This document shows positions 1-7,671 of a DNA stretch of 64,000 nucleotides, in pieces. Made by a program: the position numbers and the translations under genes. The DNA is from an uncultured Bacteroidales bacterium (GTDB taxonomy: Bacteria; Bacteroidota; Bacteroidia; Bacteroidales; Bacteroidaceae), in the NCBI GenBank assembly GCA_902799685.1, contig CADCBO010000007.1:36205-100204 (forward strand), in the 5' to 3' direction. Positions within the stretch are counted from its first letter, which is position 1; each line of letters begins with the position of its first letter. The notes beneath the pieces are model-generated. The model had not been told where the DNA came from. It made no database searches and saw only the letters and a list, made by a program, of their open reading frames with translations.

Positions 1-573
1 ATTCAGGATACTATAGTGTCACTAGACGTGATTACCAAGGAGTTCTGCTGTGACCTCAAGAAATGTCACGGTGCCTGTTGTGTGGAAGGTGATGCCGGCG
101 CTCCCGTAACTGTGGATGAGATTGCACAGATAGAGCAGTTGCTCCCGGCTATCAGGAACATGCTCTCTGAACAGGCTCTCAAGGCCATAGATGAAAAAGG
201 AATAGCCTATCCGGATCCTGAAGGTGAACTTGTCACTCAGATTGTTAACGGTAAAGACTGCGTATTTACCTGCTATGATGAGAACGGATGCTGCTACTGT
301 GCCATAGAAAAGGCATATCGGGAGGGCAGGGTGAGTTTTATGAAGCCGGTTTCGTGTCATCTCTATCCCATACGTGTAAAAAGAATAGGTCCGTACTGGG
401 GGCTTAACTATGACCGTTGGGACGTGTGCCAGACAGCTGTCATAAAGGGACACAGGGAACATATCCCTGTCTATAAGTGTCTAAAGGAACCGCTCATACG
501 CCGTTTTGGCCAGGATTGGTATGATGAGCTGGAACTTACGGTAAATGAAATGAAAAAACAGAACATAATATAA
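1..573 (+). CDS. DUF3109 family cysteine-rich protein, 5' end cut off by window
   Basis: The frame is open from the first base, and the residues before the GTG at 16 (IQDTI, then VSLDV) match how this family normally begins, so the true start lies outside the window. The protein is cysteine-rich: a CC-x4-C-x3-CC cluster near the N-terminus, then C-x3-C, CCYC, C-H-L and further single cysteines. That spacing suggests a metal or iron-sulfur site, but no function is established for the family. It ends six bases before the next gene on the same strand. The family call rests on remembered sequence pattern; biochemical role unknown. Confidence 0.82.
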   Translation: MQDTIVSLDVITKEFCCDLKKCHGACCVEGDAGAPVTVDEIAQIEQLLPAIRNMLSEQALKAIDEKGIAYPDPEGELVTQIVNGKDCVFTCYDENGCCYCAIEKAYREGRVSFMKPVSCHLYPIRVKRIGPYWGLNYDRWDVCQTAVIKGHREHIPVYKCLKEPLIRRFGQDWYDELELTVNEMKKQNII

Positions 574-578
574 TCATA

Positions 579-1355
579 ATGGAAAGGAAAGCAACTGAAC
601 GCATAGCAATAACCCTGATTGTCTTTTGCACCACCCTCTTGGTTTCATGCGGAGGTGACAGCTATAAGGACCTTCCGTTTGGCGGACTGAACGGACGTGT
701 ACAGAAAGTCACTGTATGGCACCTTATGCCCGAAATGTGGTATGCAGGCAACCGGGGAACCGACATCATGTACACCAATGTATCCATCTATGACGTTGAG
801 GGCAATGAGATATGCTCAGCCGTAATGGACAGCGCCGGACATATAATGTCCCAGACCGAGAGCCTGTTTGAGAACGGCGTGTGCATACGCAGCGTACAGA
901 AAGCCGGGAACCGCACCGTTGCACGCCTTAACCTCAAGTCAAACAGGAAAAACGTTCTTGAGTACAATGAGGAGAGGAACGGGCAGATGATAAACATGAC
1001 AGTAAAGAAAAGTTCCTTTGGTAACCGGCACAAATCAGTTGTGACGGAAGACGGTAAGGTTACAACCATAAGCGTCATAAAGACAGACCGGCAGGGCTAT
1101 CCCGTAAAAATCACCATTACCGAACCTCTGACAGGCAACAAGACCGTAGAGACAAACAAGTTTGATGAAAACCATAACGTAATAGAGAAACATATATTTA
1201 CCCACAACGGCAAGAACGGCAAGGATGAGGAGAGAATCACATACACGGACTACAGTGGACCCGATGACCACGGAAACTGGAAGGATGCCCGCACATACGA
1301 TGAGTTCCGCTTGCCGTCCGAAGTCCTGGTACGCGAATTTGAGTATTGGCAGTAA
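579..1355 (+). CDS. Putative lipoprotein with YD/RHS-like repeats
   Basis: A 258-residue secreted lipoprotein. Residues 9-24 form a hydrophobic signal ending in the lipobox LVSC, with Cys24 as the likely lipidated residue. The body is rich in short beta-strand repeats of the kind 'V.. YD..GN' and contains a D-D-H-G-N-W stretch near residue 233, a motif seen in YD-repeat lipoproteins of Bacteroidales. It probably sits on the outer membrane. It follows the DUF3109 gene by five bases and may be cotranscribed. A larger protein of similar style is encoded at 49396-51228. Specific function unknown. Confidence 0.7.
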   Translation: MERKATERIAITLIVFCTTLLVSCGGDSYKDLPFGGLNGRVQKVTVWHLMPEMWYAGNRGTDIMYTNVSIYDVEGNEICSAVMDSAGHIMSQTESLFENGVCIRSVQKAGNRTVARLNLKSNRKNVLEYNEERNGQMINMTVKKSSFGNRHKSVVTEDGKVTTISVIKTDRQGYPVKITITEPLTGNKTVETNKFDENHNVIEKHIFTHNGKNGKDEERITYTDYSGPDDHGNWKDARTYDEFRLPSEVLVREFEYWQ

Positions 1356-1369
1356 ATTAACCATCCCTT

Positions 1370-1402
1370 TTGGGCGGATATTGCAAAAAAGACGTATCTT
1401 TG
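1370..1402 (+). promoter_or_regulatory. Bacteroidota-type promoter for tRNA-Val(CAC)
   Basis: A TTG at 1370-1372 is followed after 22 bases by TATCTTTG at 1395-1402, matching the -33 TTG / -7 TAnnTTTG promoter of Bacteroidota. The tRNA begins 30 bases downstream. Confidence 0.65.
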
Positions 1403-1431
1403 CCGCGCTTTTACAGCATATCATAAACATC

Positions 1432-1506
1432 GTTTCGTTAGCTCAGCCGGTTCAGAGCGCTTGCTTCACACGCAAGAGGTCGGCGGTTCGAATCCGCCAC
1501 GAAACA
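1432..1506 (+). tRNA. tRNA-Val (anticodon CAC)
   Basis: A full cloverleaf can be drawn. The acceptor stem is GTTTCGT (1432-1438) with ACGAAAC (1499-1505) and discriminator A1506. The D-arm is GCTC/GAGC. The anticodon stem CTTGC/GCAAG encloses the loop TTCACAC, giving anticodon CAC, which reads valine GUG. The T-arm is GGCGG-TTCGAAT-CCGCC. CCA is not encoded. A second valine tRNA with anticodon GAC lies at 4089-4163 on the other strand. Confidence 0.95.
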
Positions 1507-1509
1507 CAA

Positions 1510-1543
1510 ATAAAATAACCACCCGTCAGGGTGGTTGTTTTAT
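1510..1543 (+). terminator. Hairpin terminator after tRNA-Val
   Basis: Arms around ACCACCC (5') and GGGTGGT (3') are separated by the tetraloop GTCA and extended by AT-rich flanks ending in TTTTATT. It starts four bases after the tRNA. Its 3' arm is shared with the next, overlapping palindrome. Confidence 0.75.
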
Positions 1544-1630
1544 TAGCAGACGGCCATAAGGCAAGCTTGCTTGCATTAGGGCTGGCTGCTAATAAAACCC
1601 ATCCGGAAGCATTCCGGATGAGATTTTATT
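1537..1630. repeat. Two further overlapping palindromes (nested hairpins)
   Basis: Segment 1537-1549 (GTTTTATTAGCAG) is the exact reverse complement of 1586-1598. Inside lies a second palindrome, GCAAGC-TT-GCTTGC, at 1561-1574. The right arm overlaps a third hairpin: AATAAAA (1591-1597) pairs with TTTTATT (1624-1630), and CATCCGGAA (1600-1608) pairs with TTCCGGATG (1612-1620). Neighbouring hairpins share the AATAAAA/TTTTATT segments, so they cannot all form at once. They lie between a plus-strand tRNA and a minus-strand gene, so bidirectional termination is the simplest reading. Confidence 0.7.
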
Positions 1631-1656
1631 TGTCCAGCTAGCCCCCCGCAGGGGAT

Positions 1657-1717
1657 TGCGGATGCGCGTAAGCGAATTCGCCCAGTGATATGCGGATGCG
1701 CGTAAGCGAATTCGCCC
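1657..1717. repeat. 27-bp direct repeat, two copies
   Basis: The 27 bases at 1657-1683 recur exactly at 1691-1717, with seven bases between. The unit begins TGCGGATGCG and ends GAATTCGCCC. It sits just downstream of the 1729-2811 gene (minus strand). Two copies are too few for a CRISPR, and no cas gene is present. Confidence 0.9.
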
Positions 1718-1728
1718 CCAAGCTTTTA

Positions 1729-2811
1729 TCAGAAAGTATATACAAGCTGAGCACAAATACCCAAATGTACCAGCCCCTCATAGTTTTCCTTATCAAGATC
1801 AACTGTCGCTCTCTTATCGCCATCTGAGTACGTAGCTTTCCTTAGCACCCCCGATGTATATGATATATCAGCACCTAAGGTCAAACGGTCACTCAGGGAA
1901 TATGAGTAACTGACGTCAAACGTAAATCCCAAAGTCCTTCCGGTTACAGTCATTTTCTCATCTTCAAACTTAGCTGCATCATTATAAAACAGCACTCCCA
2001 AACCAACATTATCCATAATGAGATGCTTTCTGTTCCTGGAAATGAACCTGCCGGAGTATATCGGACCCAGAAAACTGATATTCACAGTCTCATTAAGCAC
2101 GCCCTCCTTAGTGGTACCGTTTTCATACAGCGCTGTTGCCGCATCTGCCGATGAAGAATGGTAAATCTGATACCTGATTCCCAGTCCGCTGTTTATGGCA
2201 CGGTTGAAATACTGGATGAATTCAGCACCAAACATAGCACCATTCATTAGTCTCTTTACATGTTCTCTTTCATATACAGACAGCCCCGGAGCAATTTTGT
2301 TCAATCTGCGTCCGTATCCCACATAAGCCCTGAAAAGGTTAATGGGCACATCAACAGTAGGAGTCTGTAATATATTGTCTGCCGATGTAACTGGGGAAGT
2401 TCCGTTGGCATAAACGCCTGCCGTACCGGCCTCATTAATTGACAGTACCCTATCCGGTGATACCTTTGCAGTATCTGCATGGTAAACATCAGAATTCATT
2501 ACATGAATATCTGACCGCACACCATCCACGCCGTAGTTCTTTATCTTTATATACTTAGCGCCCTTCTCCCAAGCACGGAAACGGGCCATCTCGGCCATCT
2601 TCTCATAGCTGCCCTTACCCTTCACATCAACGGTACCTATCCATTCAGCATCGGACGGAAGAGGATCAGATTCCTTAAGAACAACCACATCCTCAAGCCA
2701 CTCCTCAGGCTGGTAAGTACGTAGAGTGCTTGATGTAACCTTTGGCGAGCAGGACGTAAGCACCCACGCCGCTCCGAAAACGATTACTAATAACGCTTTT
2801 TTCATAATCAT
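1729..2811 (-). CDS. Outer-membrane lipoprotein with C-terminal beta-barrel-like region
   Basis: A 360-residue protein starting MIMKK; the ATG two codons later (2805) is an equally good start. The signal ends in the lipobox LTSC at about residue 21. Residues 50-100 form a compact soluble region around G-T-V-D-V-K-G and an alpha-helical A-R-F-R-A-W-E-K-G-A segment. From about residue 155 to the end the sequence alternates polar and aromatic residues, and it ends in Phe, as outer-membrane barrels do. Probably an outer-membrane protein; ligand or role not recognisable. Transcribed toward the repeat-rich region at 1510-1717. Confidence 0.7.
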   Translation of the reverse strand: MIMKKALLVIVFGAAWVLTSCSPKVTSSTLRTYQPEEWLEDVVVLKESDPLPSDAEWIGTVDVKGKGSYEKMAEMARFRAWEKGAKYIKIKNYGVDGVRSDIHVMNSDVYHADTAKVSPDRVLSINEAGTAGVYANGTSPVTSADNILQTPTVDVPINLFRAYVGYGRRLNKIAPGLSVYEREHVKRLMNGAMFGAEFIQYFNRAINSGLGIRYQIYHSSSADAATALYENGTTKEGVLNETVNISFLGPIYSGRFISRNRKHLIMDNVGLGVLFYNDAAKFEDEKMTVTGRTLGFTFDVSYSYSLSDRLTLGADISYTSGVLRKATYSDGDKRATVDLDKENYEGLVHLGICAQLVYTF

Positions 2812-2983
2812 ATTATTGATGTTTGTTCAACATAAGAATATCCCGTTGTAAAATTAGGCTTTTTATTATGCAATTCAGTATGCTATTTTGTGCTATTTCT
2901 ATCATTTACTCATTTGGAGGGTATATCAATATCCAGCTATCATTTGCTAATGGTCACTTGAATAATAACTCAAATCATATCCA

Positions 2984-3460
2984 TCAATTAAAGAACTTGT
3001 TCGTACTATCCGGCTTGGCATCGGTCTGACGGAAACGATACAAATAATCTATGGCTTCGTATTCGGATTCGTCTGAGCATTTACCTCTTGTCATATGAAA
3101 AGTAGTATCATTTAGAATTGTTCCTCTCATAGTCACCACCTTCTCCTCATAATCATCCCAGTAGAACTTTTTATAGAGTTCCTGGTATGTACGGTGCATC
3201 TCGCTGGTCACCCTCCTTAGGTCCGGGCCATAGTTTAAGCTGTAGCTGTAGAAATCATGCTCGTCATAGGCCCAGACAGAGCTCATCTTGTTCCAGTCAT
3301 TGAACCCCACGTCCTGCACCTGCAGTGTGATGCAGCCGTCCGTGTTGTCCACCTCTGTCACCGCATGCGGCCGTGACGATGAGCCGTAGGTATAACTGCC
3401 CATACCAGTCTTGGAGAGTAGTGTCACAGGGAAACAATCCTTTTGTGTCATTATTGTCAA
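2984..3460 (-). pseudogene. RHS/YD-repeat protein fragment (relic)
   Basis: The 158-codon frame contains a stretch typical of Bacteroidales RHS proteins: Y-T-Y-G-S...R-P-H-A-V, then F-N-D-W-N-K-M-S-S-V, then L-N-Y-G-P-D-L-R-R-V and Y-W-D-D-Y-E. A complete RHS protein is over 1000 residues, with repeats both before this block and after it. Here the block is isolated: it starts at an unlikely ATG without a secretion signal and runs into about 50 unrelated residues. It overlaps the upstream lipoprotein gene by four bases. The simplest reading is a surviving piece of a lost RHS gene; a short functional protein cannot be excluded. Confidence 0.6.
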
Positions 3461-3798
3461 TTTTTCTTTCTCTTTAGAACAACAGTAACAATATCTTTTC
3501 TATAATATGACTTAAACTTTTTTGTTTTCTTTTTATATCCTTCTTTATCGAAAGAGAGAGAGGATTTAGGGCAGAAACCACCTACCATTGAATTATACTC
3601 AAAAAAACCAAGACTATCAGTATAAATGACTTCTCTTTCGGAACAATCGCAAGACACATTCTCTTTTACCAATACGCTATCAATTGGTAATCGGGTTTTG
3701 GAATCAATCACTACGCCTTGTATGTGTACAAGGCAATCACATGAAATAAATAGCGTACCAACAAACAATATAATAATTATTATTTTTATCTTTTTCAT
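3457..3798 (-). CDS. Small lipoprotein with carboxypeptidase-regulatory-like fold
   Basis: A 113-residue protein with an isoleucine-rich signal and the lipobox FISC (Cys20). The mature part starts with a beta-sandwich signature (I-Q-G-V-V-I-D-S-K-T-R-L-P-I) typical of CarboxypepD_reg-like domains, and ends in a very basic tail. Two C-D-C groups are present. It lies directly upstream of the RHS relic on the same strand with an ATGA overlap. It could be a stray accessory or immunity gene of the lost RHS locus, but nothing in the sequence proves that link. Base composition is clearly more AT-rich than the core genes around it. Confidence 0.6.
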   Translation of the reverse strand: MKKIKIIIIILFVGTLFISCDCLVHIQGVVIDSKTRLPIDSVLVKENVSCDCSEREVIYTDSLGFFEYNSMVGGFCPKSSLSFDKEGYKKKTKKFKSYYRKDIVTVVLKRKKN

Positions 3799-3872
3799 TT
3801 TAGGTTCATTTTAGGGGAAAGTTGTTCTTTTTATTCCTAATATAACGGCCTCGGCGCTGTCCATAAGCGCAA

Positions 3873-3983
3873 CTACAGCGCGCGGCGTCCGTGCGCCTTG
3901 ACGTTAACCGCACGGTTGCAACCCGTAGCCAAACAGACGATGGCTATGAGCAGCAACGCTATTTTTAGAAACCCCAATCTCAT
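3873..3983 (-). CDS. Possible 36-residue lipoprotein
   Basis: A short frame starting MRLGFLK has a clean hydrophobic stretch (residues 8-18) followed by the lipobox LATGC (Cys22) and a short basic tail ending H-G-R-R-A-L. The frame stays open another 24 codons upstream, but only the internal ATG gives a normal signal peptide. No strong ribosome binding site is visible, although many Bacteroidota genes lack one. It is the only coding candidate in the 290 bases between the lipoprotein at 3457-3798 and tRNA-Val(GAC). Treat as tentative. Confidence 0.35.
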   Translation of the reverse strand: MRLGFLKIALLLIAIVCLATGCNRAVNVKAHGRRAL

Positions 3984-4054
3984 GGATTTTTTGTTACCAT
4001 ACGCTAATATACAACTAAATCCAATTAACCGCTCCGCAGTCCCGAAAAGGCTCA

Positions 4055-4079
4055 CAAAAAAAAGCGGTCCTAAGACCGC
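4055..4079 (-). terminator. Terminator after tRNA-Val(GAC)
   Basis: GCGGTC (4064-4069) and GACCGC (4074-4079) pair around CTAA. On the minus strand the hairpin is followed by a run of eight or nine T. It begins about ten bases after the 3' end of the tRNA. Confidence 0.85.
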
Positions 4080-4088
4080 CCCATTTTG

Positions 4089-4163
4089 TGATCCTTAGCA
4101 GATTTGAACTGCTGACCTCTTGCCTGTCAAGCAAGCGCTCTAAACCAACTGAGCTAAAGGATC
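4089..4163 (-). tRNA. tRNA-Val (anticodon GAC)
   Basis: On the minus strand the acceptor is GATCCTT with AAGGATC and discriminator A. The D-arm is GCTC/GAGC, and the anticodon stem CTTGC/GCAAG encloses loop TTGACAG, giving anticodon GAC (valine GUC/GUU). The T-arm is AGCAG-TTCAAAT-CTGCT. CCA is not encoded. It has its own promoter and terminator. Confidence 0.93.
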
Positions 4164-4194
4164 AGTTTTGCTTTCCCTTATCCGGAAAGCGTTG

Positions 4195-4224
4195 CAAAGG
4201 TACATTATTTTACGTAATCTGCAA
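4195..4224 (-). promoter_or_regulatory. Promoter for tRNA-Val(GAC)
   Basis: Read on the minus strand, TTG (4224-4222) is followed after 19 bases by TACCTTTG (4202-4195), a full match to the Bacteroidota -33/-7 pattern, about 31 bases before the tRNA. Confidence 0.75.
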
Positions 4225-4315
4225 TGGTTGGTCTGTTTTTGTTACTTTCAGATGGCAAACCGGGTTAAAAATGTATAATTGCCGTACCAATAACAGATTC
4301 AAAGAGTAGTAAAGA

Positions 4316-4346
4316 TTACAATTAGCCAGGGAAAAGTGTAATTTCG
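4316..4346 (+). promoter_or_regulatory. Probable promoter of the SulP gene
   Basis: TAATTTCG at 4339-4346 resembles the -7 box TAnnTTTG with one change, and TTA lies 20 bases upstream at 4316-4318. The start codon is 63 bases further on. Weaker than the tRNA promoters. Confidence 0.45.
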
Positions 4347-4409
4347 CGGCCGAAAAATAAAAGTATTAAAAATTTGCCGGCAAAGGGCTGGCGCTATTGA
4401 TGTAACATT

Positions 4410-6086
4410 ATGAATCTTAAGGGATTTCAACCCAAACTGTTCTCAACTCTGAAGAACGGTTATGACAAACAGACTCTTGTTCAGGACCTGCTTGCAGGTG
4501 TAATTGTAGGCATAGTGGCTCTGCCGCTTGCCATCGCGTTCGGTATCGCATCAGGGGCTACTCCTGAGGCGGGCATTCTCACTGCTATAGTGGCAGGTTT
4601 CATCATCTCTTTCTTTGGCGGCAGTAAGGTGCAGATAGGCGGACCTACCGGTGCTTTTATTGTGATCGTATATGGTATCATACAGGATTACGGTATGAGC
4701 GGACTGTGCATTGCCACTTTCATGGCGGGCGCGTTCCTTATACTTATGGGTGTGCTGCACCTGGGTACTATCATAAAGTATATTCCTTATCCCATTGTGG
4801 TGGGCTTTACCAGCGGTATTGCGCTTACAATCTTTGCAACGCAGATAAAGGATCTGTTCGGACTTCAAATTGAGAGTGTTCCGGCCGGTTTCATAGATAA
4901 GTGGGTGGTCTATTTCCGGCACTTTGATACCGTGAGCTGGTGGTCACTGCTTATAGGCGTGGGCAGCATACTGCTTATTGTTTTCACTCCCAAGATAAGC
5001 CGCAAGATCCCGGGATCACTGGTGGCAATCATCATAATGACAGTTGTATGCCTTATTCTGCGCGGTGTGGGCGTTGAGGGCATAGAGACTATCGGTGACC
5101 GTTTCTCTATCTCAACCGAACTGCCGCAGGCCGAGGTCCCCAAGATAAACTGGGACAGCATTACCCGTCTGGCTCAACCCGCTATGGTGATTGCTATGCT
5201 GGGCGCAATTGAGTCACTGCTCTCTGCAGCTGTAGCTGACGGTGTGATTGGTGACCGTCATGACAGCAACCAGGAGCTTGTGGCTCAGGGTATTGCCAAT
5301 ATGGTATCGCCTCTTATAGGCGGCATACCTGCCACTGGAGCAATAGCAAGAACCATGACCAACATAAACAACGGCGGGCGTACACCTGTGGCAGGAATCG
5401 CCCACGCCGTTGTACTGGCTTTAATCTACCTCTTCCTTATGCCGCTTGTCAAGTTCATTCCCATGGCTTGCCTGGCCGGTATTTTGGTGGTGGTATCATA
5501 TAATATGAGTGAATGGCGCAGTTTCAAGGCCATTCTCCGTAACCCCAAGTCCGATATCATAGTGTTGCTGGTCACATTCTTCCTGACCGTGATATTTGAC
5601 CTGACCGTTGCAATTGAGGTTGGCGTGCTGATTGCCTGCCTGCTCTGCATGAAGCGTATGGCTGAGACCACAAACGTCTCTGTGCTGAGCGATGAGATCG
5701 ATCCCAATGCCGATAGCGACGTGATGGGCAATCTGGACCACCTGACCATCCCCGAGGGTGTGAAGGTGTACGAGATTAACGGTCCCTATTTCTTTGGAAT
5801 AGGTAACAAGTTCGAGGAGATGATGGGCGATATGGGAGGCCGTGCCAAGGTGCGTATCATCCGCATGCGTAAGGTTCCGTTCATTGATTCCACCGGAGTA
5901 CACAACCTGCAGAATATGTGCCGCATGTGCTCACAGATGGGCGTCAAGGTAGTCCTGAGCGGGGTAAATCCCAAGGTAATGAAGGTGATTGAGGATGCCG
6001 GAATGGATGATGTAGTTGGTAAGGAAAACATCTGCAGCCACATCAACATCGCCCTCAAACGCGCCGAAGAAATTCTTTCTGAATAA
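4410..6086 (+). CDS. SulP-family anion transporter with STAS domain
   Basis: A 558-residue inner-membrane protein. Residues about 20-410 hold the hydrophobic SulP transport core; typical signatures include L-A-G-V-I-V-G-I-V-A-L-P-L-A-I-A near the start and the G-G-P-T-G-A segment at about residue 78. Residues about 440-555 form a cytoplasmic STAS domain, with the conserved V-P-F-I-D-S-T-G motif that in related domains holds the phosphorylatable or NTP-contacting serine. Members carry sulfate, bicarbonate or C4-dicarboxylates; the substrate cannot be read from sequence. The gene is monocistronic, with its own promoter and terminator. Confidence 0.9.
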   Translation: MNLKGFQPKLFSTLKNGYDKQTLVQDLLAGVIVGIVALPLAIAFGIASGATPEAGILTAIVAGFIISFFGGSKVQIGGPTGAFIVIVYGIIQDYGMSGLCIATFMAGAFLILMGVLHLGTIIKYIPYPIVVGFTSGIALTIFATQIKDLFGLQIESVPAGFIDKWVVYFRHFDTVSWWSLLIGVGSILLIVFTPKISRKIPGSLVAIIIMTVVCLILRGVGVEGIETIGDRFSISTELPQAEVPKINWDSITRLAQPAMVIAMLGAIESLLSAAVADGVIGDRHDSNQELVAQGIANMVSPLIGGIPATGAIARTMTNINNGGRTPVAGIAHAVVLALIYLFLMPLVKFIPMACLAGILVVVSYNMSEWRSFKAILRNPKSDIIVLLVTFFLTVIFDLTVAIEVGVLIACLLCMKRMAETTNVSVLSDEIDPNADSDVMGNLDHLTIPEGVKVYEINGPYFFGIGNKFEEMMGDMGGRAKVRIIRMRKVPFIDSTGVHNLQNMCRMCSQMGVKVVLSGVNPKVMKVIEDAGMDDVVGKENICSHINIALKRAEEILSE

Positions 6087-6112
6087 ATCATAGTTTTCAA
6101 CAGATTAGATTG

Positions 6113-6156
6113 TTGGCCTGAACCGGTGCTTTAACTGGTTCAGGCCAATTATTTGA
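6113..6156 (+). terminator. Terminator after the SulP gene
   Basis: TTGGCCTGAACC (6113-6124) is an exact reverse complement of 6137-6148, with a 12-base loop that can pair further, followed by TTATTTGATT. It separates the SulP gene from the mraZ promoter. Confidence 0.75.
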
Positions 6157-6209
6157 TTAATAGCCTATAGAGTTATTAACAGGCGGTTAAAAACTTTTTT
6201 ATATAAAAA

Positions 6210-6254
6210 GTGGGGCAAAGTGGGTGAAAGTGGAGTGAAAAAGTTATAACTTTG
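6210..6254 (+). promoter_or_regulatory. MraZ operator repeats and promoter of the division cluster
   Basis: Three GTGG(G/A) repeats stand at 6210, 6220 and 6230, exactly ten bases (about one helical turn) apart. This is the arrangement known for MraZ binding boxes in front of mraZ. The -7 box TAACTTTG follows at 6247-6254, 26 bases before the mraZ ATG. The repeats cover the region where the -33 element and polymerase would bind, so bound MraZ should repress its own operon. Operator assignment is inferred from the known MraZ mechanism. Confidence 0.75.
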
Positions 6255-6280
6255 AAACCGAATATCGATTATAGGCAAAA

Positions 6281-6736
6281 ATGAGTTTCATTGGACAGTT
6301 CCCGGTGCGTCTGGACGCCAAGAACAGGGCGTTCATGCCGGCAGGATTCCGCCGCCTGTTGCAACAGGCCGGCCAACAGACACTGGTGGTCCGCAAGGAC
6401 TACTTCGAGAACTGTCTGGTGGTCTATCCTGCTACGCAATGGCGGGAAGAGATTGCCGGCGTCCGTGCCCGTCTTAACCGTTTTGATGGAAATCAGCAGA
6501 TGGTCTATAGGAAACTGGTATCTGAAGCTCAGGAGGTGCAGCTGGACAGCAATGGCCGTCTGTTGTTGCCTCAGATGTTGCTTGACAAGGTGGGGATTAA
6601 GCAGGACGCCCTTTTTGTGGGCATGGAGCAGACCATAGAGATATGGAATCCACAGCTGGCTGCAGGTTCAGGACAGCAGCCTTTCATGAGTGACAGCGAG
6701 TTTGCCGATAGTCTAAGAAAGTTCATGACTGAGTGA
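6281..6736 (+). CDS. mraZ: Transcriptional regulator MraZ
   Basis: A 151-residue protein made of two SpoVT/AbrB-like halves. Each half carries a DxxxR-type motif: L-D-A-K-N-R at about residues 11-16 and L-D-S-N-G-R at about 88-93. MraZ forms a ring-like oligomer, binds repeated TGGG-type boxes and represses the dcw cluster. The matching boxes lie directly upstream (6210-6235). First gene of the cluster, 25 bases before rsmH. Length and position are normal for the family. Confidence 0.95.
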   Translation: MSFIGQFPVRLDAKNRAFMPAGFRRLLQQAGQQTLVVRKDYFENCLVVYPATQWREEIAGVRARLNRFDGNQQMVYRKLVSEAQEVQLDSNGRLLLPQMLLDKVGIKQDALFVGMEQTIEIWNPQLAAGSGQQPFMSDSEFADSLRKFMTE

Positions 6737-6761
6737 TACACATTACATACATAACGGGCAA

Positions 6762-7670
6762 TTGGACACAAACGGGACATATCATGTGCCGGTCCTTCTG
6801 CAGCAAAGCGTAGAAGGGCTTGTGACAGACCCCAGCGGGGTCTATGTGGATGCCACCTTCGGTGGTGGTGGCCACTCGCGCGAAATAGTGTCCCGTCTCA
6901 GTTCCAAAGGCCATCTGTATGGTTTTGACCAGGATGCTGATGCCATGAAAAATGTGATTGATGACAAACGTTTCACGTTCATATATTCCAATTTCCGTTA
7001 CATGCGCAACTTCATGCGTTGGTACGGTTGCGATAAGGTAAACGGCATACTTGCAGACCTTGGAGTGTCTTGGCATCATTTTGATGACAGCACACGCGGA
7101 TTCTCGTTCCGTTTTGAGGGGCCTATAGACATGCGCATGAACCAGAAGGAGGGTATTAAGGCATCGGATGTGCTCAATGACTATCCTGAAGAACGTCTGG
7201 CTCAGCTGTTCTGGCTATACGGAGAATTGCAGAACGGAAGACAACTGGCTCAGGCCATAGCGCGTGCCCGCAGGAATGGTCGCCTGGAGACAGTTACACA
7301 GTTGCTCGATGCGGTGCGCGGGGTGATAGGCCGCGAACGCGAGAAGAAGGATACCGCAAAACTGTTCCAGGCTCTGCGTATGGAGGTGAACCATGAGGTG
7401 GATGCGTTGCGTGAGATGCTGGAGTCAAGTGTCGAGTTGCTTGACAGGGGCGGCCGTCTGGTGGTGATAACATATCACTCCATCGAGGACCGTATGGTCA
7501 AGAACCTGATGAAGAGCGGAAACATAGAGGGTGTTATCAAGACAGATTTCTACGGAAACCGTCAGGTGCCGTTCAAGGCTATAGGCAAACCTGCCCAGCC
7601 CGATGCTGCCGAGCAGGCTGCCAACCCGCGTTCCCGTAGTGCCAAACTTAGGATTGCAGAGAAGGTCTGA
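6762..7670 (+). CDS. rsmH: 16S rRNA (cytosine1402-N4)-methyltransferase RsmH
   Basis: A 302-residue SAM-dependent methyltransferase that modifies C1402 in the ribosomal P site. The N-terminus reads T-Y-H-V-P-V-L-L and the SAM loop D-A-T-F-G-G-G-G-H-S follows at about residues 27-36. G-I-L-A-D-L-G-V-S and the D-S-T-R-G-F-S-F motif are also present. No ATG is available: the only credible start after the in-frame TGA at 6726 is the TTG at 6762, which places the conserved T-Y-H-V-P motif at residues 6-10, its normal position. Second gene of the dcw cluster. Confidence 0.95.
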   Translation: MDTNGTYHVPVLLQQSVEGLVTDPSGVYVDATFGGGGHSREIVSRLSSKGHLYGFDQDADAMKNVIDDKRFTFIYSNFRYMRNFMRWYGCDKVNGILADLGVSWHHFDDSTRGFSFRFEGPIDMRMNQKEGIKASDVLNDYPEERLAQLFWLYGELQNGRQLAQAIARARRNGRLETVTQLLDAVRGVIGREREKKDTAKLFQALRMEVNHEVDALREMLESSVELLDRGGRLVVITYHSIEDRMVKNLMKSGNIEGVIKTDFYGNRQVPFKAIGKPAQPDAAEQAANPRSRSAKLRIAEKV

Positions 7671-7671
7671 T

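Noticed and set aside
1657-1717. Possible mini-CRISPR from two 27-bp repeats
   Set aside because: Only two copies, a seven-base spacer and no cas gene.
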